DNA of 64,000 nucleotides from VFMC01 sp040380855 (GCA_040380855.1 JBEIIG010000001.1:1-64000), one strand, 5' to 3'; shown: positions 44,315-52,810, numbered from the stretch's first letter. The notes: a model not told the origin generated them from the letters alone. Numbers and translations: made by a program.

Positions 44315-46168
44315 TCAGCGCATCAGGTGCCAGTCGAGGAACCGTTGCAGGCGCTGGTGGAAGTGCAGGAACGGTTCGGTGCGCAACAGCCCGTGCCCCT
44401 CGGTGGGATACGTGACGTACTCGTACTGCTTGCCCAGTCGCCGCAGCGCCTCGACCAACTCGCGCGACTGCGCCACGTGCACGCGGGCATCGAGTTCGCC
44501 GTGCGCCACCAGGACGGGCACCGCCAACTGCTCGACGCGGTGGATGGGCGAGCCGGCACGCCAAGCAGCCCGGTCGCCGCGAGGGTGACCCATCATCCGT
44601 TCGAGGTCGAGGCGGCCCACCTGGTCGCCCTGCGCCCACGAGGTGACGATGTCGCAGTCGCCGTACTTGGCCACCGCACAGGCGTAGCGGTGCTGGGGGT
44701 CGTCGACCACCGCGTGCAGGGCCAGGTACGACCCGTAACTGCCGCCGAAGACGGCGATGCGCGTCGGGTCGATCCAGTCGAACGACGCCAACAGATCGTG
44801 GGCCGCCAGGCAGTCGGCGGTGTCGGCCACACCCCACACACCGTGATTGGCCCGTTCGAACTCGCGGCCGTACGACGTGCTGCCGCGCACGTTCGGCGCG
44901 AACCAGGCGTAGCCCAGATCGACGAAGTACTGCACGACCCCTTCCCACTCGTCGCCGACGTGCGAGGTGGGGCCGCCGTGGGGCTGCACCACAGCCGGGC
45001 AGCGATGTGCCGCCGACGCGCCGGCCGGACGGTAGAGCCAGCCGTACACCTCGCGCCCGTCGTGCGCCGTGTAGGTGACGTGCTGAGGCACCACGTGGGG
45101 TGCGACACGTACGGCGGCAGGGGTGAGGTCGGCCAGCACCTCCACCGCACCGTCGGGCAGCACGCGACACAACCGCGACGGCTGCGACGACGACTCGTGC
45201 ACCGCCACCACGCTGCCGTCGGACAAGCAGTGCGGAGTCGACCAGGTGCCTCCTGCGGCCAGCACCTGCACCGCACCGGTTGACGCGTCAACGGTCACCA
45301 GATCGGCCACACCGGCGCGTGTGCGCACGGCCGACAGGTGGGCGCCGTCGGCCCACCAGCGCAGCGCCGAGAAGTCGGCCCCGTCGGTGGTGACCTGTCG
45401 CACCGGGCCACCGCTGGCGGCGACGACGTGCACCTCGTACCAGCCGGGCTGCTCGCAGGCGAAGGCGATCGTGCTGCCATCGGGCGACCAGGCGGGGCCC
45501 ACACTGTTGATGCCGGGAATGCGGTGCAGTTCGTGGTCGTCGCCGGTGACCACGTCGACCACGCGGAGGCTGGTGCAGTTGAGGTCGTCGTGGTGGAACA
45601 CGCCGTAGGCCACCCGCGTGCGGTCGGGCGAGACCGTGGCGCCGACGCAGTCGCCACCGGCCGAGGCGAGGTGGACCGGCCAGCCCGCAGTGAGCGCACC
45701 GTCGACCTCGACGACTGCGAGGTGCGTGCGGCCGTGTCGTTCGATACCCACCACCAGACGCCGGTCGTCGAGCCACACCGGCGACGAACCGGCACACACC
45801 TCGCGCGTCGGGCCACCACCCACCGGCACCAGATGCACGGCGCCCGCCTGGGTGATGGCGAGGCGCGTACCGTCGGGCGACCAGACGGCACCACCGTCTT
45901 CCCAGTACGCGGCAAGGGTGCGCCCGGTCGTCACCGCCACCGGTGCACCGGTCCGATCGAGCGACACGACGTGCACATCGCTCGTGTCTCGATCGACGAC
46001 GAACGCGACGGCATCACCCGTGGGCGACACCTCGGCGTGGCGCACTCGCGGCGTGGCCGCCACTGCTTCGAGTCGCCACCAGGGCGGTGCCACGACGTCG
46101 GGGCGACCCGGGTTGGGCAACCCGCCGGCCTCGTCGACGCCCACCCACCACGTGGGGCCGACCGTCAT
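44315..46168 (-). CDS. S9-family prolyl oligopeptidase-like serine peptidase
   Basis: 617 residues. The first ~370 form beta-propeller repeats of TolB/WD40-like type (AVWSPDGTRLAITQAG, ATVSPDRTRVAYG, PAWSPDGSTIAFACEQPG). The C-terminal ~250 are the alpha/beta-hydrolase with Ser477 in FGGSYGSYLALH, Asp in AHGELDARVHV and His in PTEGHGLLR. It cleaves short peptides inside the cell. No signal peptide. Lying 109 nt upstream of the peptide transporter operon on the same strand, it fits a role in breaking down imported peptides. The ATG at 46168 is the first Met in good context. Confidence 0.92.
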   Translation of the reverse strand: MTVGPTWWVGVDEAGGLPNPGRPDVVAPPWWRLEAVAATPRVRHAEVSPTGDAVAFVVDRDTSDVHVVSLDRTGAPVAVTTGRTLAAYWEDGGAVWSPDGTRLAITQAGAVHLVPVGGGPTREVCAGSSPVWLDDRRLVVGIERHGRTHLAVVEVDGALTAGWPVHLASAGGDCVGATVSPDRTRVAYGVFHHDDLNCTSLRVVDVVTGDDHELHRIPGINSVGPAWSPDGSTIAFACEQPGWYEVHVVAASGGPVRQVTTDGADFSALRWWADGAHLSAVRTRAGVADLVTVDASTGAVQVLAAGGTWSTPHCLSDGSVVAVHESSSQPSRLCRVLPDGAVEVLADLTPAAVRVAPHVVPQHVTYTAHDGREVYGWLYRPAGASAAHRCPAVVQPHGGPTSHVGDEWEGVVQYFVDLGYAWFAPNVRGSTSYGREFERANHGVWGVADTADCLAAHDLLASFDWIDPTRIAVFGGSYGSYLALHAVVDDPQHRYACAVAKYGDCDIVTSWAQGDQVGRLDLERMMGHPRGDRAAWRAGSPIHRVEQLAVPVLVAHGELDARVHVAQSRELVEALRRLGKQYEYVTYPTEGHGLLRTEPFLHFHQRLQRFLDWHLMR

Positions 46169-46187
46169 CGCTGCAACCCGCGACCGT

Positions 46188-46415
46188 TCACCAGTCGTCG
46201 CGGTCGTGGCGCCGCGCACGCGCGCGCATCGCAGCCACGTTCGACAGCGCCAGCACCAGCACACCGAGGCCGACCACCAGGCCCAGACCGCGGGCCGGAT
46301 CGGCACTGGTCGACGCACTGGCGGCCGCGTCGGAGACCGCCCCCGCCAGGTACCACACCAGCAACGCGCCGGTGGCCCCCATCACGACACCCATCACGAC
46401 ATCGCGCTTCGTCAT
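46188..46415 (-). CDS. Small two-helix membrane protein
   Basis: 75 residues, family not recognised. Two hydrophobic helices (VVMGVVMGATGALLVWYLAG and GLGLVVGLGVLVLALSNVAA) are joined by a Ser/Ala-rich loop, and a basic C-terminal tail (RARARRHDRDDW) suggests a cytoplasmic end. GGAG lies a few bases before the ATG at 46415. It sits 19 nt upstream of the S9 peptidase gene on the same strand, likely in the same transcript. Confidence 0.65.
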   Translation of the reverse strand: MTKRDVVMGVVMGATGALLVWYLAGAVSDAAASASTSADPARGLGLVVGLGVLVLALSNVAAMRARARRHDRDDW

Positions 46416-46523
46416 CGCTCTCCACCTCGTCACCCGCCTCGGCGGCAAGTCGACTCGGTCATTCTTGCCGTCGAACGCCGCCTGGGCAAGCGGGCCGAAC
46501 GACCCGATCAGGCGGCCGATCGG

Positions 46524-47195
46524 TCACCGCCCGGCGCGGGCCAGGGCGACGGCACGGGTGAACACGTCGTCGAGCATCGGCTCGGTGAGCCGACCCGTGA
46601 ACGTGTTCTGCTGGCTCGGGTGGTAGCTGTCGAGCAGCACCACTCCCGATGGCGCCACCGTCTCGACCCCGTGACCGAACCGCGACCGCGGGGTCACACC
46701 CCAGAACGAGCACGCTGCCTCGTGAGCGAAGCCCCCCAGGCACACCACCACCCGCAGCCGCGTGAGCAACGCGATCTCGCGTTCCAGGAACGGCCGGCAC
46801 AGATCGCGTTCGGAGGGCAGCGGCTTGTTGTCGGGCGGGGCGCACTTCACGGCAGCCGTCACCCACGCATCGCGCAGCCGCAACCCGTCGTCGCGAGCGG
46901 TCGATGTCGCCTGATTGGCCAGCCCGACGCGGTGCATCGCCCGGAACAGCCAGTCGCCCGATCGGTCACCGGTGAACACCCGGCCGGTGCGGTTCGCGCC
47001 GTGGGCCGCGGGTGCCAGGCCCAGCACCAAGATGCGTGCCCGCGGGTCGCCGAAACCGGGCACACCGCGTCCCCAGTACACCTGGTCGCGATACGCCGCA
47101 CGGCGTTCGGCGGCGGTCTGTTCGCGCCAGGTGACCAACCGCGGGCATCGCCGACAGTCACAGATCTCGTCGTGCAGGCGACCGAGCGAATCCAC
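46524..47195 (-). CDS. Uracil-DNA glycosylase, family 5 type (UdgB)
   Basis: 223 residues; removes uracil (and often hypoxanthine) from DNA. N-terminal cysteines in ICDCRRCPRL and a later CAPPDNKPLPSERDLC fit the iron-sulfur cluster of family 4/5 enzymes. The active-site block is LGLAPAAHGANRTGRVFTGD, which lacks the polar residue of family 4 and so suggests family 5. The DNA-binding loop is YHPSQQNTFTGRLT. The GTG at 47195 lies 7 nt after TACTGT on its strand, so the transcript is probably leaderless from a promoter shared with the divergent phosphatase gene. Confidence 0.93.
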   Translation of the reverse strand: MDSLGRLHDEICDCRRCPRLVTWREQTAAERRAAYRDQVYWGRGVPGFGDPRARILVLGLAPAAHGANRTGRVFTGDRSGDWLFRAMHRVGLANQATSTARDDGLRLRDAWVTAAVKCAPPDNKPLPSERDLCRPFLEREIALLTRLRVVVCLGGFAHEAACSFWGVTPRSRFGHGVETVAPSGVVLLDSYHPSQQNTFTGRLTEPMLDDVFTRAVALARAGR

Positions 47196-47202
47196 GCGCT
47201 GC

Positions 47203-47212
47203 ACAGTAGGTT
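47203..47212. promoter_or_regulatory. Symmetric bidirectional promoter between udg and the histidine phosphatase
   Basis: The 10-mer ACAGTAGGTT holds TAGGTT on the plus strand (11 nt before the phosphatase ATG) and TACTGT on the minus strand (7 nt before the glycosylase GTG), sharing the central TA. The whole gap is 28 bp. It has the same AnnnTAnnnT form as the element at 36513-36522. Confidence 0.55.
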
Positions 47213-47223
47213 TCCGAACCGAG

Positions 47224-47886
47224 ATGGCCACCACCAAGACGTCCAGCAAGCAGCCCGCCACCCCGCCCACGTTGGTCCTGCTGGTGCGCCATGGCCAGAC
47301 ACCCACCACCGGCAAGCTGCTCCCCGGCCGGGCGCCCGGCCTGCACCTCGCCGACACGGGCATCGAACAGGCCCGCCGTGCCGCCGAACGGCTCGGGGTG
47401 CTCTCGCGCATCGACGCCGTGTACGCCTCGCCGCTCGAACGCACTCGCGAGACCGCAGCACCCATCGCGGCGGCCCGCAACCTGAAGGTGCAGATCGACA
47501 AGGGTCTCCTCGAGTGCGATTTCGGGCAGTGGACGGGTGCCGAACTGAAGCAGTTGATGAAGTTGCCCGAGTGGAACACCGTGCAGCGTGCGCCGTCCAC
47601 GTTCACGTTCCCCGGTGGCGAGAGCTTCACCGCCATGCAGAGCCGCATCGTCGGCGCCATCGACCGTCTGCGCGAGCGTCATCAGGGTGGGGTGATCGTG
47701 TGCGTGTCGCACGCCGACCCCATCAAGGCCGCCGTCGCCCATGCCCTCGGCACCCACCTCGACCTGTTCCAGCGCATCGTCATCAGCCCCTGCTCGGTGT
47801 CGGCCATCGCCTACCACGCAGGTGGGCCGGTGGTGCTCACCGTCAACTCCACCGGCGGCTCGTTGGCCGAGCTGCGCCCCTCCTGA
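47224..47886 (+). CDS. Histidine phosphatase family protein (MSMEG_4193 type)
   Basis: 220 residues. LLVRHGQTPTTGKLLPGRAPG holds the catalytic His (RHG), and VSHADPIKAAVAHALG holds the second. SPLERTRETAAPIA and LLECDFGQWTG are the usual phosphoglycerate-mutase-like segments. It belongs to a subfamily found with DUF3090 and SCO1664-like proteins throughout actinobacteria, as here. The substrate is not known. The N-terminus MATTKTSSKQPATPP is an extra unstructured tag. Confidence 0.9.
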   Translation: MATTKTSSKQPATPPTLVLLVRHGQTPTTGKLLPGRAPGLHLADTGIEQARRAAERLGVLSRIDAVYASPLERTRETAAPIAAARNLKVQIDKGLLECDFGQWTGAELKQLMKLPEWNTVQRAPSTFTFPGGESFTAMQSRIVGAIDRLRERHQGGVIVCVSHADPIKAAVAHALGTHLDLFQRIVISPCSVSAIAYHAGGPVVLTVNSTGGSLAELRPS

Positions 47887-47896
47887 GCCGACCACG

Positions 47897-48448
47897 ATGG
47901 GCGAGTTCTACGACTTCGACGACGTCGACGCCTTCACCGTGGGCACCATCGGCCGGCCCGGCCAACGGGTGTTCCTGCTGCAGGCGCGGCGCGGCCGTGA
48001 ACGGGTGACCGTGAAGTGTGAGAAGCAGCAGGCGGCGGCGATCGCCGACTACCTGCGCCGCGTGCTGAACGACCTCCCGCCCGCCGAGGACCGCCCGATG
48101 CCCGGCGCGCTCGAGCTCGTCGGCCCCATCGAGGCGACCTTCGTGCTCGGCCCGATCGGCCTCGGCTACGAACGCAGCACCGACCGGGTGCTGATCCAAC
48201 TCGACGAACTCGTACCCGACGACAGCGACGACGTCGACGACTTCGGCGACGGCGACGACGACGAGCCCGACGACACCGGATTCGACCTCGACGACGATCG
48301 CAACCGGTTGCGGGTGCACCTCACGCGCGGCCAGGTGCTGGCGTTCTGCGAGCAGGCCGACGCCGTGGTGGCCGCCGGCCGACCGCCGTGCATCTGGTGC
48401 TCGCGCCCCATCGATCCCGACGGGCACATCTGCCCGCGGATGAACTGA
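47897..48448 (+). CDS. DUF3090 family protein
   Basis: 183 residues, second member of the conserved actinobacterial trio. MGEFYDFDDVDAFTVGTIG and FLLQARRG at the start, an acidic low-complexity stretch in the middle (DDSDDVDDFGDGDDDEPDD), and the C-terminal PCIWCSRPIDPDGHICPRMN with CxxC and a third Cys, likely a zinc site. No enzyme activity is known. The ATG is 10 nt after the phosphatase stop, and its own stop overlaps the next start (TGATG). Confidence 0.9.
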   Translation: MGEFYDFDDVDAFTVGTIGRPGQRVFLLQARRGRERVTVKCEKQQAAAIADYLRRVLNDLPPAEDRPMPGALELVGPIEATFVLGPIGLGYERSTDRVLIQLDELVPDDSDDVDDFGDGDDDEPDDTGFDLDDDRNRLRVHLTRGQVLAFCEQADAVVAAGRPPCIWCSRPIDPDGHICPRMN

Positions 48449-49152
48449 TGGACCACGCCGCACGGCTGGAGGTGCTGCGCACCGCCGAACTCGACATCGA
48501 GGGCCGCATGCCCTGGAGCAGCAACGCCACCTACCTGGTGAACCTGCTCGTCGACGGTGCCGTTGCCGGGCAGGCCATCTACAAACCGCTCCGCGGCGAG
48601 CGGCCGCTGTGGGATTTCGAACCCGGCCTGCACCGGCGCGAGCTGGCCGCCTATCACCTGTCGCAGGCCATGGGCCTCGAACTCGTGCCACCGACGGTCG
48701 TGCGCAACGGACCCCTCGGCGAGGGCAGCGTGCAGTGGTTCGTCGAGGCCGACCACCAGCAGCACTACTTCACGATCCACGAAAGCCGCGACGACCTGCA
48801 CCCCGTGCTGGCCCGCATCGCCGTGTTCGACCTGATCGCCAACAACACCGACCGCAAGAGCGGCCATGTGCTGATCGACGGCGACGACCACATCTGGGGT
48901 ATCGATCACGGCCTGTGCTTCGCCGCCGACTTCAAGCTGCGCACCGTGGTGTGGGAGTTCGGCGGCACCGACATCGACGACGATCTCGTGCAGGCCGCAG
49001 AACGGCTCAGCGACACCGTGCCGCTCGACGTGGCCGCGCTGTTGAGCGACGACGAGGTGGAGGCACTGCGCGAGCGCGCCGCCTGGGTGGCCGAGCACCG
49101 TGTGCTGCCGGTCGACAACACCGGCCGGCGTTACCCCTGGCCACTCGTCTGA
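48448..49152 (+). CDS. SCO1664 family protein, kinase-like fold
   Basis: 234 residues, third member of the trio. It has features of the PI3/PI4-kinase-like or HipA-like fold: NATYLVNLLVDG and AIYKPLRGERPLWDF (glycine loop and lysine), ELAAYHLSQAMGLELVPPTV, VFDLIANNTDRKSGHVLID (catalytic-loop Asn/Asp) and IWGIDHGLCF (metal-binding Asp). Phosphotransfer is expected by fold only; the target is unknown. Coupled to DUF3090 by a one-base overlap. No terminator is obvious in the 40 nt before the convergent etfA. Confidence 0.9.
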   Translation: MDHAARLEVLRTAELDIEGRMPWSSNATYLVNLLVDGAVAGQAIYKPLRGERPLWDFEPGLHRRELAAYHLSQAMGLELVPPTVVRNGPLGEGSVQWFVEADHQQHYFTIHESRDDLHPVLARIAVFDLIANNTDRKSGHVLIDGDDHIWGIDHGLCFAADFKLRTVVWEFGGTDIDDDLVQAAERLSDTVPLDVAALLSDDEVEALRERAAWVAEHRVLPVDNTGRRYPWPLV

Positions 49153-49192
49153 GCAACGCTCCGACGGGCGACCAGGGGACGCTGCGAACCGT

Positions 49193-50149
49193 TCAGCCGC
49201 GAGCCTGGAGGGCTTCGATCAGCTTCGGGAGCACCTTGTGGACGTCGCCCACGATGCCCAGATCGGCGATGCCGAAGATGGGGGCTTCCTTGTCCTTGTT
49301 GATGGCGATGATGTTCTTCGAGCCCTTCATGCCCACCATGTGCTGGGTGGCGCCCGAGATACCGGCGGCGATGTAGACCCCCGGCTTGACCACCTTGCCG
49401 GTCTGGCCGACCTGGTAGCTGTAGGGCACCCAGCCGGCGTCGACGATGGCACGCGAGGCGCCCGGGGCGCCCTTCAGCAGCGAGGCCAGGGTCTCGACCA
49501 TCTCGTACTTGGCGGCCTCGCCGAGGCCACGGCCACCCGACACCACGATGCCGGCCTCGTCGAGCTTCGGACCACTGCTGGCCTCGACGTGCACCGCCAC
49601 GACGCTGGCTGCACCCGTAGCACCCAGTTCGGGCACCGGAGCGGCCACGACGGCGGCGGCAGCGCCGCCGGCCGGCTCGGCGGCAAAGCTCTTCGGGCGG
49701 AACGTCGCCAGGTAGGGGGCCGACCCGCTGAACTGCGTGGTGACCAGCGTGTTGCCGCCGAAGATGGGCGTGGTGACGCTGACCGAGCCGCCGTCGGCGG
49801 CGATGTCGGTGTTGTTGGTGAGCACCGTGCGGTCGAGCTTCACCGACAGGCGCGACACCACGTCACGACCCTCGGTGTTCTGCGGGAACATGATGAGGTC
49901 GGGGGTGTTCCCGCCATCGATGAGCGCCTTCATGGCCGCCGACACGGCCACACCGGGCAGCTTGCCGCCCAGATCGCCCGTGGCGTACACGGTGGTGGCG
50001 CCGTACTCGCCGAGCGCACCGGCGATCGCTGCGGCATCGCCGCCGACGAACGCCGACACGGTGCCGAGCGAACGAGCCTTGGTGAGCAGTTCGAGCGTGC
50101 CGGTGGTCGGCTCGCCGTTGGCTTCTTGTGCGAAGACCCAGATGTTCAT
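49193..50149 (-). CDS. etfA: Electron transfer flavoprotein alpha subunit
   Basis: 318 residues. The C-terminal FAD-binding segment VVSGGRGLGEAAKYEMV, VPYSYQVGQTGKVVKPGVYIAAGISGA and HMVGMKGSKNIIAINKD is complete. With EtfB it takes electrons from acyl-CoA dehydrogenases to the quinone pool. GGAGAAGG lies 8 nt before the ATG. Second gene of etfB-etfA, 29 nt after etfB. Confidence 0.96.
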   Translation of the reverse strand: MNIWVFAQEANGEPTTGTLELLTKARSLGTVSAFVGGDAAAIAGALGEYGATTVYATGDLGGKLPGVAVSAAMKALIDGGNTPDLIMFPQNTEGRDVVSRLSVKLDRTVLTNNTDIAADGGSVSVTTPIFGGNTLVTTQFSGSAPYLATFRPKSFAAEPAGGAAAAVVAAPVPELGATGAASVVAVHVEASSGPKLDEAGIVVSGGRGLGEAAKYEMVETLASLLKGAPGASRAIVDAGWVPYSYQVGQTGKVVKPGVYIAAGISGATQHMVGMKGSKNIIAINKDKEAPIFGIADLGIVGDVHKVLPKLIEALQARG

Positions 50150-50178
50150 GGTTGCGTTCCTTCTCCCGTGGCTCGAAC

Positions 50179-50955
50179 TCAGATGACCTTGAGGTTCTCG
50201 AGGAACGCCACGATCTTGGCGTAGCCCTCGCCGTCGTCTTCGACGACCTCACCTGCGGCGCGGGCCTCGGCCTGGCCGATGTTGACGATGGTCTGGCCTG
50301 CACCGGCCCAGCCGACGGCGGTGACGCCGAGGTCGCCGGCCGTGACGGTGTCGATGGGCTTCGACTTGGCGGCCATGATGCCCTTGAAACTGGGGTACCG
50401 CGGCTCGACCACGCCGGCGGTGACGCTGATCACGGCCGGCAGCGGGCAGGTGACCTCGTCGTAGCCGGCTTCGGTCTGACGGTCGACCTTCAGCGAGCCA
50501 CCGTCGACGACGACCTTCTTGGCGAAGGTGACCGACGGCAGGCCGAGCACTTCGGCCATCTGCTCGGGCACGGTGCCCGTGTAGCCGTCGCTCGACTCGG
50601 TGGCAGCGATGATGAGGTCGGCACCGCCGAGCTTGCCGATCGCGGCGGCGAGCACCTTGGCCGTGGTGAGGGCGTCGCTGCCCTGCAGGGCCGGGTCGCT
50701 CACGAGCACACCCTTGGCCGCACCCATGGCAAGAGCCGTGCGCATGCCGCTGACCTCACCGTTGGGGGCCATCGAGACCAGGCTCACCTCGCCACCACCG
50801 GCGGCGTCGACGAGCTGCAGCGCCATCTCGACGCCATAGCTGTCGCTCTCGTCGAGGATCAGCTTGCCGTCGCGCTTCAGGGTCTGGGTACCGGGATCGA
50901 GCGCACCAGGGGTGGCCGGATCGGGGATCTGCTTCACACAGACGATCACGTTCAT
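50179..50955 (-). CDS. etfB: Electron transfer flavoprotein beta subunit
   Basis: 258 residues with AMP-binding signature stretches NVIVCVKQIPDP, LDESDSYGVEMALQL and the recognition-loop region VEPRYPSFKGIMAAKSKPI. The start MNVIVCVKQ at 50955 is the family norm; an ATG three codons upstream is possible. Just upstream (50963-50976) lies ATTGTTACCTACCG, a 14-mer also found over the -10 of whiB. The acyl-CoA dehydrogenase at 21.8-23.0 kb is a typical electron donor. Confidence 0.96.
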   Translation of the reverse strand: MNVIVCVKQIPDPATPGALDPGTQTLKRDGKLILDESDSYGVEMALQLVDAAGGGEVSLVSMAPNGEVSGMRTALAMGAAKGVLVSDPALQGSDALTTAKVLAAAIGKLGGADLIIAATESSDGYTGTVPEQMAEVLGLPSVTFAKKVVVDGGSLKVDRQTEAGYDEVTCPLPAVISVTAGVVEPRYPSFKGIMAAKSKPIDTVTAGDLGVTAVGWAGAGQTIVNIGQAEARAAGEVVEDDGEGYAKIVAFLENLKVI

Positions 50956-51057
50956 GGGCGCCATTGTTACCTACCGGTACGGGGTGCACCCAACCCGAGC
51001 AGGGTCAGAACGTGCGCCAGGCGACACACCCGGCGCCCGCCACTATCGTGACGCGCC

Positions 51058-51984
51058 TTGCGCATCCTGCTCGTGGTCAACGCCTTCGCCAGCTCGGTGA
51101 CGGCCCGCAACACCGTCGTCGTGCACCGCGAATTGAGCCGCAACCACCAGGTCGACGTCGTCGAGACCAACCGGCGCGGCCACGCCACCCGATTCGCCCA
51201 GGACGCGGCACGTCGCAAGGTCGATGTCGTCATCGGCTTCGGCGGCGACGGGACGCTGAACGAAGTGGCCACCGGGGTGGCCGGCACCGCCACCGCGCTC
51301 GGTGTGCTGCCCGGTGGGTCGACGAACGTGTTCGCCCGCACCCTGGGCATGGAGAACGACCCGGTGGTGGCGGTACACCAACTCGTCGCCGGCCTCGACA
51401 CAGGCACCATCGAACCGATCGGCCTCGGCCGGGTGAACGGTCGGTTCTTCTGCTTCCACACCGGCGTGGGCTACGACGCAGCAGTCGTGCGCGAGGTGGA
51501 ACGCCGCGCGTCGTTGAAGCGCTGGCTGGGCCACCCACTGTTCATCTACGCCTCGCTGCGCACCTGGCTGGTGGGCTACGACCGCCACGAACCGCACTTC
51601 AGCGTCGATGCCGGCGGAGCACAGGTGCCCGACGGCTACTTCACCGTGGTGCTGAACACCAACCCCTACACCTACCTCGGCAACCGGCCGCTCGACCTGT
51701 CGCCCGCGGCCACCCTCGACCGTGGCCTCGTGGCCGTGACCTTCCGCACCATGCGTGCAGGGGCGATCCTCGGCTCGCTTGCCGGAGCGCTGCGCGGGGG
51801 CGGGGTGAAGGCGACGGCGCACCTGGCCGTGCAGACCGATCTCGAGCACCTCACCATTCAGAGCGCCGTGGCATTCCCGTACCAGGTCGACGGCGACTAC
51901 CTGGGCGAGACGCGGGCGCTCGAGTTCGTGCACGTGCCCGAGGCCGTGCGCCTGGTCAGGCCGGGCCCCGCCCCAGCACGCTGA
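51058..51984 (+). CDS. Diacylglycerol/sphingosine kinase family protein
   Basis: 308 residues. The nucleotide-binding motif is VVIGFGGDGTLNEVATG (residues 57-73), then LGVLPGGSTNVFARTLG, and a C-terminal beta-rich domain with QVDGDYLGET. It phosphorylates a lipid such as diacylglycerol; the exact lipid cannot be told. The start is a TTG at 51058, supported by TATCGT ending 8 nt before it (leaderless spacing); no other start is near. It overlaps the convergent GDPD gene by 29 nt at the 3' ends. Confidence 0.88.
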   Translation: MRILLVVNAFASSVTARNTVVVHRELSRNHQVDVVETNRRGHATRFAQDAARRKVDVVIGFGGDGTLNEVATGVAGTATALGVLPGGSTNVFARTLGMENDPVVAVHQLVAGLDTGTIEPIGLGRVNGRFFCFHTGVGYDAAVVREVERRASLKRWLGHPLFIYASLRTWLVGYDRHEPHFSVDAGGAQVPDGYFTVVLNTNPYTYLGNRPLDLSPAATLDRGLVAVTFRTMRAGAILGSLAGALRGGGVKATAHLAVQTDLEHLTIQSAVAFPYQVDGDYLGETRALEFVHVPEAVRLVRPGPAPAR

Positions 51985-52681
51985 GGGCCACGTCGGGCAC
52001 GTTGGTGCAGATCCCGTCGATACCCCATTCGATCAACTCGCGCATCCGGTCGGGGTCGTCGCAGGTCCAGGTGTTGACGGCGATACCGGCCGCGTGACAG
52101 CGCTCGATCATCTCGGCGGTGAGAAGGTGCACCCAGGGGTGCAGGGCGACGTGGCCCTTGGCCAGCAGCATCGGCACCACGTCGTCGGGCACCACCGAGG
52201 TGAGCCACGCGGTGGCGATGCGCACCCCACGTTCGGCAGCGATGGCCAGGCAGCGGTCGACGGTCTCGACCCGGAACGACGAGATCAGCCAACGCTCGTG
52301 CTCGTTGCGCTCGAGCAGCACGGCCATCGTGTCGTCGGCGATGCGGTCGGTGGGGTCGAAGTCGGGTTCTTCGGGGTCGTTCTTGATCTCGACGTTCACC
52401 CACATCCCGGCGCACGCATCGAGCGCAGCGCCGAGTCCCGGCACATGGTCGGGCAGCGCCGCCCGGTCGACATCGGCGATCACCCGACCGTCGTCGAGAT
52501 GCGGGTTGTGGTGCACCACGAGGGCGCCGTCGGCCGTCCGGCGCACGTCGAGCTCCACCGCATCGGCCCCCATCCGACCCGCCACAGCGAACGCTTCCAG
52601 GGTGTTCTCACGCTCCGCGCGTGAAGCGCCGCGATGTGCCATCACAGCGACCTGTCCGGTGAGTGGACGACCTGTGGTCAT
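51956..52681 (-). CDS. Glycerophosphodiester phosphodiesterase
   Basis: 241 residues of the GDPD TIM-barrel family: MAHRGASRAERENTLEAF (catalytic His-Arg), VELDVRRTADGALVVHHNP (metal-binding Glu/Asp and second His) and WVNVEIKND. It hydrolyses glycerophosphodiesters to glycerol-3-phosphate and an alcohol. No signal peptide, so intracellular. The ATG at 52681 directly precedes TTGRPLTG; an in-frame ATG 11 codons upstream is an alternative. The last 29 nt overlap the diacylglycerol kinase gene tail to tail. Confidence 0.9.
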   Translation of the reverse strand: MTTGRPLTGQVAVMAHRGASRAERENTLEAFAVAGRMGADAVELDVRRTADGALVVHHNPHLDDGRVIADVDRAALPDHVPGLGAALDACAGMWVNVEIKNDPEEPDFDPTDRIADDTMAVLLERNEHERWLISSFRVETVDRCLAIAAERGVRIATAWLTSVVPDDVVPMLLAKGHVALHPWVHLLTAEMIERCHAAGIAVNTWTCDDPDRMRELIEWGIDGICTNVPDVALSVLGRGPA

Positions 52682-52750
52682 GGAGATACCCCTATCAGCA
52701 AGAACTATGCCCACGGGCTGAACGAACAGTCAGAAAATGTCCGGCAACCC

Positions 52751-52779
52751 TTGCCAGCGGAACGATTGTTACCTACCGT
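52751..52779 (+). promoter_or_regulatory. whiB promoter
   Basis: TTGCCA at 52751-52756 and TACCGT at 52774-52779 are separated by 17 nt, a normal -35/-10 spacing. Transcription would start near 52786 and give a leader of about 100 nt. The 14-mer ATTGTTACCTACCG (52765-52778) overlaps the -10 and is also present upstream of etfB. Confidence 0.55.
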
Positions 52780-52792
52780 TTCCGAACGGTGC

Positions 52793-52810
52793 GTGTCGTG
52801 CACGTGACAC
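52793..52810 (+). promoter_or_regulatory. Inverted repeat in the whiB leader, possibly CRP-like
   Basis: GTGTC, 8 nt, GACAC lies just downstream of the predicted transcription start. Compared with the CRP consensus TGTGA-n6-TCACA only the outer TGT and ACA agree. The mycobacterial whiB1 promoter is CRP-controlled, which makes the position interesting, but the match is partial. Confidence 0.35.

Noticed and set aside
41404..44415. Open frame of about 1000 codons on the plus strand opposite the peptide transporter
   Set aside because: It is antisense to well-supported genes, His/Arg/Gly-rich, without domains. GC-rich third positions produce such frames throughout the window (also 10332-12344, 26305-27963 and 31446-33533).
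47224..47886. Phosphoglycerate mutase of glycolysis
   Set aside because: Length, N-terminal tag and neighbours (DUF3090, SCO1664-like) identify the actinobacterial trio subfamily rather than GpmA/GpmB.
49193..50955. FixA/FixB nitrogen-fixation electron proteins
   Set aside because: No fixC/fixX or nif genes are near and the sequences match ordinary EtfB/EtfA; the nitrogen genes in the window concern ammonium uptake only.
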